Assembly: GCA_019425045.1 (NCBI GenBank)
Contig: JAHYYI010000008.1
Span: 1 to 58,024, forward strand
Length of the DNA stretch: 58,024 nucleotides
DNA from: Collinsella sp.
GTDB lineage: Bacteria; Actinomycetota; Coriobacteriia; Coriobacteriales; Coriobacteriaceae
Direction of reading: 5' to 3'
Both the position numbers and the translations under genes were made by a program. The notes beneath the pieces were generated by a model. The model searched no databases, was not told the origin of the DNA, and was given only the letters and a program-made list of their open reading frames with translations. This document shows, piece after piece, positions 51,856 to 58,024 of the stretch (position 1 is the first letter of the stretch; every line of letters starts with the position of its first letter).

Positions 51856-52374
51856 ATGACGTGTAAGCTTTCTGCCATCGTCGCCGTGTGTGACGACTGG
51901 GGCATTGGCTGCGAGGGCGATATGGTCGTGTCCAATCGCGCCGACATGCGCCATTTTGTGGCGTGTACCAAGGGCTGTCCGGTCATCATGGGACGCAAGA
52001 CGCTGCTGAGTTTTCCCGGCGGGCGTCCGCTCAAGAATCGCCGCAATATCGTGCTCACCCGCGACGAGAGCTTTGCTGCCGAGGGTGTCGACGTGGTGCA
52101 TAGCGTCGACGAAGCGCTCGCCGTGGTTGCCGATGAGCCCGTTGCGTGGGTGATCGGCGGTGGCGAGGTGTATCGTCAGTTTTTGCCGTGCTGCGTGGAG
52201 GCCGAGGTCACGCATAACCACTGCGTCCATCCCGTGGACACGTACTTTCCCGACTTGGACGCCGATCCCGCGTGGGAGATTGCGCGGCGTGGCGGGGTTG
52301 CCACGATTGCCTCGGGCGAGGGTGACGAGGGTCTCGATTATGAGTTCGTGACGTATCGTCGCGTTGAGGCATAA
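51856..52374 (+). CDS. folA: Dihydrofolate reductase
   Basis: A 172-residue enzyme regenerating tetrahydrofolate after thymidylate synthesis. Markers are LSAIVAVCDDWGIGCEGDMV (substrate-binding loop), VIMGRKTLLSFPGGRPLKNR and WVIGGGEVYRQFLP. The C-terminal strands (ASGEGDEGLDYEFVTYRR) match DHFR. Most DHFRs begin the first strand within the first few residues, so the ATG at 51856 is preferred over an in-frame GTG at 51847 that touches the thyA stop; neither has a strong ribosome site. It is co-transcribed with thyA. Confidence 0.94.
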   Translation: MTCKLSAIVAVCDDWGIGCEGDMVVSNRADMRHFVACTKGCPVIMGRKTLLSFPGGRPLKNRRNIVLTRDESFAAEGVDVVHSVDEALAVVADEPVAWVIGGGEVYRQFLPCCVEAEVTHNHCVHPVDTYFPDLDADPAWEIARRGGVATIASGEGDEGLDYEFVTYRRVEA

Positions 52375-52418
52375 ATCGCCTGGCGTGAACGGTATCATCG
52401 GGTTGATTGAATGCATGG

Positions 52419-52443
52419 GGCGGCGCTTAGCGTCGCCTCGTTT
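52419..52443 (+). terminator. Terminator-like hairpin after the folate pair
   Basis: An 8-bp stem GGCGGCGC (52419-52426) with GCGTCGCC (52430-52437), one G-U pair and a 3-nt loop, followed by TCGTTT. A weak intrinsic terminator. Confidence 0.5.
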
Positions 52444-52483
52444 GGTATAGATGTGCTGTAAAGAAGGGTGCGGGCTGGCTGCT

Positions 52484-53398
52484 ATGACTGATGCCGTTGA
52501 GGTGCTGCGAATCGATTCGCTCGAGGACGAGCGGCTCGATGCCTACGTGCGACTGACCGAGCGTGAGCTTCGCTGCGTGCTGGAGCCGCAGAAGGGCATT
52601 TTTATCGCCGAGAGCGCCAAGGTCATCGAGCGTGCGGTGTGCGCCGGATACGAGCCGGTGAGCTTTCTTTTGGGCGAACGCTGGCTCGATCAGATGATGC
52701 CGCTGTTTGAGCGCCTGGTTGTGCGCGAGGGCGCGGGTCCGGTTCCTGTGTTCGTTGCCTCCATGGAGCTCATGGAGCAGCTGACGGGTTTTAACGTGAC
52801 GCGCGGTGCGCTCGCGGCATTCCGTCGTCCACGCCAGATTCCGGTAGCCGAGTTCTTGAGTGGCGTCGTCGAGGCGGCGGGTGAGCGCCCGGTGCGCGTG
52901 TGCGTGCTCGAGGGCATTGTCGACCACACCAATGTCGGCGCGATTTTCCGCTCGGCGGCTGCGCTGAACGTCGATGGCATTTTGGTGAGCCCCACTTGCT
53001 GTGACCCGCTGTACCGTCGCTCGGCCCGCGTGAGCATGGGCACGGTGTTCCAGGTGCCCTGGACGCGCATTGGCAGCGAGGCGCGCGTATGGCCGCATGA
53101 TGGGCTGGCGGCGCTGCACGATGCCGGCTTTTCGTGTGCCGCCATGGCGTTGACGGACGATTCCGTTTCGCTGGACGATCCCGTGCTGCAGGAGATTGAC
53201 CGCCTAGCGATCTTTATGGGTACCGAGGGTGCCGGCTTGGGCACCAAGACCATTGCCGGCTGCGACCGAGCCGCGCGCATTCCGATGGCGCACGGGGTCG
53301 ATTCACTCAACGTTGCCGCTGCGAGTGCCGTCGCCTTTTGGCAACTGTGCCCGCATGTGAGCAACGAGTACCACTACCAGCCGGGGCTGTATCACTAG
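52484..53398 (+). CDS. SpoU/TrmH-family RNA 2'-O-methyltransferase
   Basis: A 304-residue SPOUT methyltransferase. The N-terminal substrate-binding domain starts with LRIDSLEDERLDAYVRLTE. The knotted catalytic domain has motif 1 (EGIVDHTNVGAIFRSAAAL with the Asn and Arg), motif 2 (LAIFMGTEGAGL) and motif 3 (IPMAHGVDSLNVAAASAVAF). Target (rRNA or tRNA) cannot be told from sequence. An in-frame ATG at 52451 has no ribosome site; ATG 52484 fits the family start, though its site is also weak. It is monocistronic. Confidence 0.9.
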   Translation: MTDAVEVLRIDSLEDERLDAYVRLTERELRCVLEPQKGIFIAESAKVIERAVCAGYEPVSFLLGERWLDQMMPLFERLVVREGAGPVPVFVASMELMEQLTGFNVTRGALAAFRRPRQIPVAEFLSGVVEAAGERPVRVCVLEGIVDHTNVGAIFRSAAALNVDGILVSPTCCDPLYRRSARVSMGTVFQVPWTRIGSEARVWPHDGLAALHDAGFSCAAMALTDDSVSLDDPVLQEIDRLAIFMGTEGAGLGTKTIAGCDRAARIPMAHGVDSLNVAAASAVAFWQLCPHVSNEYHYQPGLYH

Positions 53399-53523
53399 GC
53401 AGATATTTCGCACCGGGCTCTGGTTCGGGACGTTTCGGCCGACGTCGGTCGGTGCTAAGCTGGTTTTGGCTTTCGTTTTAAAGTGCCGTTTTGTTGTTTG
53501 ACGTACGCTGGTGGGGAGGGCGT

Positions 53524-54873
53524 GTGGCTAAGAAATCTACGGCTATCGATGTAACGCAGGGCGTTATTTGGCAGCAGCTGCTGTCGCTGTGCGTCCCCAT
53601 CTTCTTTAGTTCGTTCTTTCAGCAGGCATACACGCTTATCGGTACCTATATCGTCGGTCAGTTTGGCGGCAAGCTCGCGCTGGGTGGCATTCAGGCCACG
53701 ATGGTGCTTACGGAGCTCTGCATTGGTTTTTGCGTCGGTGTCGGTGCTGGATGTGCCGTTATTACCGGCCAGTTTTTTGGTCAGCACGATGACGAGCGCT
53801 TGAGCCGATCGGTCCATACGGCCATGACGCTCGCGCTGGTGGGCGGCATTGTCATTTCCATTCTGGGCATGGTGTTTGTCGAGCCGATGCTTGTGCTGAT
53901 GAATACACCGCATGAGCTGCTGGCCGAGGGTGTGGCGTATGCCCGTTGCTACTTTGCCGCCATGTTTGCGGCGCTGCTGCTCAATATGGGGACGGCGTTG
54001 TTGCGCGCCGTGGGCGACACGCGCGGTCCGGCGGTCATTATTGCCTCCGGCTGCTTCGTCAACGTGGCGCTCGACATTCTCTTTGTCGCCGTGCTGCACA
54101 TGGAAGCGCTGGGCTGCGGCATCGCGGTGGCGCTGACTATCTGCACCAATGCCACGATGATTGTGATCCGCATGATGCGCGCTCCGGGGGCGTGGCGGTT
54201 GTCGCTATCCAAACTCGGTATCGATCGCGGCATTTGCAAGAGCATGCTTTCGTGCGGTTTGCCGCTGGGCGTTCAGTCTGCGGCGTATTCGATCTCCAAC
54301 GTTTTGATTCAGGTGTCGGTCAACTCGTTTGGAGCCGATGTTACGACCGCTTGGGGTCTTTCCGGTCGCCTGGACGGCATTATCTGGATGGTGACCGAGG
54401 CGCTTGGTGTGTCGATTACTACGTTCTCGGCGCAGAACTTTGGTGCGCGCAATTACGATCGCATGCGAAAGGGATACCACACGTCGCTCGTGCTGTCGTT
54501 TGTGCTTATCGGTGGCCTGTCTGCCGTGCTGCTGGTATTCTCGGGCCCGCTTTCGCGTCTGTTTATCGACGATGTCGCAATTTCGGCCTACACCACGACG
54601 ATTCTTCATTTCATCGCGCCGTTCTACGCGATCTTCTCGATTATCGAAAACGCGTCCGGCTCCATCCGTGGCGCTGGCGTGAGCTTCCAGCCTATGATGC
54701 TCACGATATACGGCACGGTCGTGCTCCGCGTGGCGTGGGTGTTCGCGATTATGCCGCTCGACCCCTCGCTCGAGCATCTGCTGCTGGTCTACCCCGTAAC
54801 CTGGGTAATAACCGCCACGATGTTCACCATCTACCACCACAGCGGCAACTGGCTAGGCCGCGCCACTGCCTAA
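53524..54873 (+). CDS. MATE family efflux transporter
   Basis: A 449-residue membrane protein with twelve predicted helices. It begins with QGVIWQQLLSLCVPIFFSSFFQQAYTLIGTYIVGQFGG, a typical MATE first helix, and continues with GTALLRAVGDTRGPAVI and, in the second half, AAYSISNVLIQVSVNSFG and TFSAQNFGARNYDRMRKGYH. MATE pumps expel cationic drugs or metabolites using H+ or Na+ gradients; the substrate is unknown. GTG 53524 sits behind GGGGAGG. Convergent with the CobO gene, with a long hairpin between them. Confidence 0.93.
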   Translation: MAKKSTAIDVTQGVIWQQLLSLCVPIFFSSFFQQAYTLIGTYIVGQFGGKLALGGIQATMVLTELCIGFCVGVGAGCAVITGQFFGQHDDERLSRSVHTAMTLALVGGIVISILGMVFVEPMLVLMNTPHELLAEGVAYARCYFAAMFAALLLNMGTALLRAVGDTRGPAVIIASGCFVNVALDILFVAVLHMEALGCGIAVALTICTNATMIVIRMMRAPGAWRLSLSKLGIDRGICKSMLSCGLPLGVQSAAYSISNVLIQVSVNSFGADVTTAWGLSGRLDGIIWMVTEALGVSITTFSAQNFGARNYDRMRKGYHTSLVLSFVLIGGLSAVLLVFSGPLSRLFIDDVAISAYTTTILHFIAPFYAIFSIIENASGSIRGAGVSFQPMMLTIYGTVVLRVAWVFAIMPLDPSLEHLLLVYPVTWVITATMFTIYHHSGNWLGRATA

Positions 54874-54958
54874 TGATCCCTGGGGGGACGGAGGAAAACG
54901 GCTCATTGCTCTCCGTCGTGATGTCGATGATCCGTTTCCCTTCGTCCCCTTCGGATCA
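54874..54958. repeat. Long imperfect hairpin between convergent MATE and CobO genes
   Basis: The ends TGATCC (54874-54879) and GGATCA (54953-54958) pair. Inside them an 18-nt arm (54884-54901) pairs with 54932-54949 at 16 of 18 positions, one of the exceptions being a possible G-U. There is a 30-nt loop and no T tract on either strand. It fits a dispersed palindromic repeat or a bidirectional 3'-end hairpin. Confidence 0.65.
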
Positions 54959-54959
54959 A

Positions 54960-55445
54960 TTAGTATTCGATGCCTTGGCGGGCCAGGAGGCCTTCGTCGA
55001 AGTAGTGTTTGACGAGGCGCATTTCGGTGACCAGGTCGGCGAGGTCCGCGATGGGCAGCAGGCCGCGGCCGGTCAGTATGAGCTCTGTGGTGTCGGGTTT
55101 CATCGCGATCAGTTCCTCGACATCCTCGCGCGTCACGAAGCCGCGGCGCATGGCCTCGCCGAGTTCGTCCAAAATCAGAACGTCGACCTGTGAGATCTGC
55201 TCGCGTGCGAGCTCCATGATCTGTGCGGCGCAAGCCTCGGGCGTGTCGCGGTCGGCCTGTACAATTCGTAGCCCTAGGCGTGGTGCCGCATCATGCTCGG
55301 CGCAGTGCAGCTTCTTGGCAAACTGAAGCATGAGCACGTTAAGTCCATAGCCCGTGGCGCGCAGCGCGAGCCCCAGCGCAGCCGTCGTCTTGCCCTTGCC
55401 GTCGCCCGTATAGATCTGAACCTTGCCGACTTCGAGTGATGCCAT
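54960..55445 (-). CDS. cobO: Corrinoid adenosyltransferase (CobO/BtuR type)
   Basis: A 161-residue enzyme transferring adenosine from ATP to reduced corrinoids to make adenosylcobalamin. The P-loop is VQIYTGDGKGKTTAALGLA (residues 9-27); VDVLILDELGEAMRRG contains the Walker B region, and ELILTGRGLLPIADLADLVTEM is diagnostic. It is slightly shorter than E. coli BtuR (196), which has a longer N-terminus. It is alone, with no other cobalamin genes nearby, so it probably salvages imported corrinoids. The ribosome site is weak (GAAAG). Confidence 0.92.
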   Translation of the reverse strand: MASLEVGKVQIYTGDGKGKTTAALGLALRATGYGLNVLMLQFAKKLHCAEHDAAPRLGLRIVQADRDTPEACAAQIMELAREQISQVDVLILDELGEAMRRGFVTREDVEELIAMKPDTTELILTGRGLLPIADLADLVTEMRLVKHYFDEGLLARQGIEY

Positions 55446-55537
55446 CTCTATTCTTTCGTGCCCGGCGTCGGTTTATCGCCGGCCGGGTTGGGTATTCTAG
55501 TTAGCATTATCAACCCCAGTAGATGGAGTTCAAGCAG

Positions 55538-57430
55538 ATGGAGATGGATGACAACAAACGTAGACGGAATATGATCCTCTACGTGCTCATCGCCTTCGTC
55601 GTCTACCTCGTGCTCTCGACCGTTCTGTTCCCCAACATCGGTCACACGCAGCAGATTACGAAGACCGATTATTCGACGTTTGTCAAAGCGCTCGATAAGA
55701 AGAGTGTCGACAAGGTCGAGTACAACACGGACGATTACTCGATTTATTACACCAAGAAGGGCGAGGACGAGAACATCGCCTACAAGACGACCGGCGTGCC
55801 GAGTGACACGGGCTTTACCGATCGCGTGCTCGAGGCCGGCGCCTCGCTGGAGTCGGTGGTTCCCGATAAGAACTCGGGCCTGATGACTTACTACTTGCTC
55901 ACGCTCGTCCTTCCCATGGCGATTTTCTTCCTCATCGGCTGGTGGCTCAACCGCCGTATGAAGAAGGCCATGGGCGATGACGGCCCGTCCATGAATTTTG
56001 GTGGCGGCGGCTTTGGCGGCGGCGGTCTGGGTAAGTCCGGTGCGCGCGTTATCGCCTCCAAGGATGTTGGCGTGACCTTTAAGGATGTTGCTGGTCAGGA
56101 AGAGGCCAAGGAATCCCTGAAGGAGGTCGTCGACTTTCTGGAGAAGCCGCAGCGCTATGAGGAAATCGGCGCCAAGCTGCCGCGCGGTGCTCTTCTCGTG
56201 GGCCCTCCTGGCACTGGTAAGACCCTGCTTGCCAAGGCTGTTGCCGGCGAGGCCGGTGTTCCGTTCTTTAGCATTTCGGGCTCTGAGTTCGTCGAGATGT
56301 TCGTCGGCCGTGGCGCCGCCAAGGTGCGCGACCTGTTTAAGCAGGCTAAGGAAAAGGCCCCCTGTATCGTATTTATCGATGAGATTGATACCATCGGCAA
56401 AAAGCGTGACGGTGGCGGCTTTAGCGGCAACGACGAGCGTGAGCAAACGCTCAACCAGCTGCTGACCGAGATGGATGGCTTCGACAACCACAAGGGTATC
56501 GTCGTCCTCGCTGCCACCAACCGTCCTGACAGCCTCGATCCCGCTCTGCTGCGCCCCGGTCGTTTTGACCGCCGCATCCCCGTTGAGCTGCCCGACCTGA
56601 CCGGCCGCAAGAACATCCTCGAGCTTCACGCCAAGAGTGTGAAGACCGAGCCGCCGATCGATCTGACCGCGATTGCCCGCGCCACGCCCGGAGCCTCGGG
56701 CGCCGACCTGGCCAATATCATCAACGAGGGCGCCCTGCGCGCCGTTCGCGAGGGTCGCAAGCGTGCAACCCAGGACGACTTCGAGGAGTCGGTGGAGGTC
56801 GTCATCGCCGGCCAGCAGCGTAAGTCCACGGTGCTGTCCGATCACGAGAAACAGGTCGTGTCCTATCACGAGATCGGCCATGCCATCGTTGCCGCCCGCC
56901 AGAAGGGTTCTGCGCCGGTTACGAAGATCACCATCGTGCCGCGTACGAGCGGTGCTCTGGGCTACACCATGCAGGTCGAGGAGGACGAGCGCTTCTTGAC
57001 CACGCGCCAGGAGGTGCTCGACAAGCTCGCTGTCTACTGCGGCGGACGTGCTGCCGAGGAGCTCATCTTTGGTGAGATGACGACTGGCGCGGCCAATGAT
57101 ATCGAGCAGGCCACCAAGCTCGCCCGCAACATGGTGACGCGCTTTGGTATGTCGGAAGAGTTTGGCATGATGGCGCTCGGTACCGTTCAGAATGCCTACC
57201 TCAACCAGGACACGTCGCTCACCTGTGCCCCCGGTACGGCCGAGCGCGTCGACGCGATCGTCGCCAAGCTGATCGAGGACGCACATGACCGCGCCCTGCA
57301 GATCCTCAAGGAGAACAAGTTTAAGCTCCATGAGCTGGCTCGTTATCTGTACAAGAAGGAGACGATCACGGGCGAGGAGTTCATGAATCTCCTCACGCGC
57401 GAGAATCCGCTGATGCCAAAGCAGCAGTAA
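55538..57430 (+). CDS. ftsH: ATP-dependent zinc metalloprotease FtsH
   Basis: A 630-residue membrane AAA protease. Two transmembrane helices (MILYVLIAFVVYLVLSTVLF; YYLLTLVLPMAIFFLIGWWL) flank an external domain. After a Gly-rich linker (FGGGGFGGGGLG) come Walker A GPPGTGKT, Walker B CIVFIDEID and the SRH ATNRPDSLDPALLRPGRFDRR. The zinc site is HEIGH (444-448; usually HEAGH) with the third ligand in GAANDIEQAT. It degrades misfolded membrane and regulatory proteins. The ATG at 55523 lacks a ribosome site; the ATG at 55538 follows GGAG by eight bases and is preferred. Confidence 0.95.
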   Translation: MEMDDNKRRRNMILYVLIAFVVYLVLSTVLFPNIGHTQQITKTDYSTFVKALDKKSVDKVEYNTDDYSIYYTKKGEDENIAYKTTGVPSDTGFTDRVLEAGASLESVVPDKNSGLMTYYLLTLVLPMAIFFLIGWWLNRRMKKAMGDDGPSMNFGGGGFGGGGLGKSGARVIASKDVGVTFKDVAGQEEAKESLKEVVDFLEKPQRYEEIGAKLPRGALLVGPPGTGKTLLAKAVAGEAGVPFFSISGSEFVEMFVGRGAAKVRDLFKQAKEKAPCIVFIDEIDTIGKKRDGGGFSGNDEREQTLNQLLTEMDGFDNHKGIVVLAATNRPDSLDPALLRPGRFDRRIPVELPDLTGRKNILELHAKSVKTEPPIDLTAIARATPGASGADLANIINEGALRAVREGRKRATQDDFEESVEVVIAGQQRKSTVLSDHEKQVVSYHEIGHAIVAARQKGSAPVTKITIVPRTSGALGYTMQVEEDERFLTTRQEVLDKLAVYCGGRAAEELIFGEMTTGAANDIEQATKLARNMVTRFGMSEEFGMMALGTVQNAYLNQDTSLTCAPGTAERVDAIVAKLIEDAHDRALQILKENKFKLHELARYLYKKETITGEEFMNLLTRENPLMPKQQ

Positions 57431-57449
57431 GGCTGGTTGCACAACGTCG

Positions 57450-57491
57450 AACGCCCCATTTGAGTTTCTATCTCAAATGGGGCGTTTTGTT
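57450..57491 (+). terminator. Intrinsic terminator of ftsH
   Basis: A perfect 15-bp stem, AACGCCCCATTTGAG (57450-57464) with CTCAAATGGGGCGTT (57472-57486), a 7-nt loop and a T-rich tail TTTTGTTT. Confidence 0.95.
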
Positions 57492-57505
57492 TGGGAGGGA
57501 TATGT

Positions 57506-57967
57506 ATGAAGATCGTGGTGAGTGCCTGCTTGATGGGAGAGAGCTGCAAATATAACGGGCTCGACAATTACCATCGCGCGTTGGTCGAGGCCTGCGAACG
57601 CACAGGGACCGAGGTCCTGTTGGTGTGCCCCGAGGTTTTTGGCGGCTTGCCCACACCGCGCAAGCCGTCCGAGATTGTGAATGGCGAGGTTTGTACCTGC
57701 GAGGGCGTGTCGGTTGATCGCGAATTTCGCCTTGGTGCAGAGCGCGCGCTCGATATGTGCGAGCAGGCGGGCGGCCCGTCCGAGATAGCTGCGTGCATCT
57801 TGCAGGACCGTAGCCCCTCGTGCGGTGCGGGTCGCGTCTACGATGGCACCTTTAGCGGTACGCTCACCGCGGGCAACGGTGTTGTTGTCGATCTGCTGCT
57901 GCGTCACGGGTACCGTGTGATTCCGGCTAGCGAGTTCGATCCCAGCATGCTGGAACATTGTCCATAG
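57506..57967 (+). CDS. DUF523 family protein
   Basis: A 153-residue protein of DUF523. It shows the conserved MKIVVSACLMGESCKYNG at the N-terminus, VCPEVFGGLPTPRKP in the middle and CILQDRSPSCGAGRVYDGTFSG towards the end; the cysteines of SACL and SPSCG are typical and could bind a metal or cluster. The function is unknown. ATG 57506 follows GGGAGGG at proper distance. It is preceded by the ftsH terminator, so it probably has its own weak promoter or read-through. The last 57 bases of the window after its stop hold nothing I can identify. Confidence 0.9.
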   Translation: MKIVVSACLMGESCKYNGLDNYHRALVEACERTGTEVLLVCPEVFGGLPTPRKPSEIVNGEVCTCEGVSVDREFRLGAERALDMCEQAGGPSEIAACILQDRSPSCGAGRVYDGTFSGTLTAGNGVVVDLLLRHGYRVIPASEFDPSMLEHCP

Positions 57968-58024
57968 CACTCGAACCCAACACTTCCTCACGGGTGACCG
58001 TTTTGGCATCATCCGTGAAGTTGA

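Noticed and set aside
53946..55193. A 415-codon + strand frame across the MATE gene end and the CobO gene
   Set aside because: It is out of frame with the clear MATE protein, has no domain and crosses the convergent hairpin.

Overview
The window is a high-GC, Gram-positive chromosomal segment, most likely from a Coriobacteriia member such as Collinsella. The reasons are the GC-rich codon use, actinobacterial gene order (coaD, sepIVA-like, yceD, rpmF ... rnc, smc, ftsY, ffh), strong Shine-Dalgarno sites, gut-anaerobe style gene content and no outer-membrane genes. The genus is an inference, not a database result. Nearly every gene lies on the + strand; only a ModE-like regulator, a DUF134/NifX-type protein and a CobO-type enzyme are on the - strand.

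Region 1 (1-2700) holds a small membrane zinc-ribbon protein and thrS (a ThrRS without the N-terminal TGS domain), closed by two tandem intrinsic terminators. Region 2 (2700-5330) looks like an accessory insertion: an AT-rich stretch with a riboswitch-like structured RNA ending in its own terminator, then an AAA ATPase plus RloB-type TOPRIM pair (AbiL/PARIS-like defence architecture) with its own promoter. Region 3 (5331-16429) is a tightly coupled eight-gene exopolysaccharide operon: pelD (fused to a degenerate SDR domain and carrying a c-di-GMP I-site), pelE, pelA-type deacetylase, pelF, pelG, then a CotH lipoprotein, a VTC-domain protein and a DUF4956 membrane protein.

Region 4 (16430-20161) has a PLP-fold gamma-synthase-like protein whose catalytic lysine appears to be replaced, a ModE-like regulator, an IMP dehydrogenase of the Tritrichomonas type, and two long imperfect palindromic intergenic elements. 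Region 5 (20162-34516) is core information processing: leuS; the rimP-nusA-infB-rbfA-nrnA-truB-ribF operon with a leader terminator; then dnaG and rpoD. Region 6 (34517-40435) has two identical tRNA-Asn genes, an Asp23 protein and fakA-like kinase, recG, rsmD and coaD. Region 7 (40436-49952) is division, lipid synthesis, RNA processing and secretion: sepIVA-like, yceD, rpmF, plsX, acpP, rnc, smc, ftsY and ffh. Region 8 (49953-58024) is mixed: DUF134/NifX fusion with operator-like palindromes, thyA-dfr folate pair, a SpoU methyltransferase, a MATE transporter, a corrinoid adenosyltransferase, ftsH and a DUF523 protein.

The items most worth following are the structured RNA and defence pair at 2.7-5 kb, the SDR-PelD fusion and its CotH/VTC/DUF4956 partners, the zinc-finger tail on NusA, and the palindromic elements at 17.6, 20.0 and 54.9 kb. 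No rRNA, CRISPR array, prophage or insertion sequence was found.
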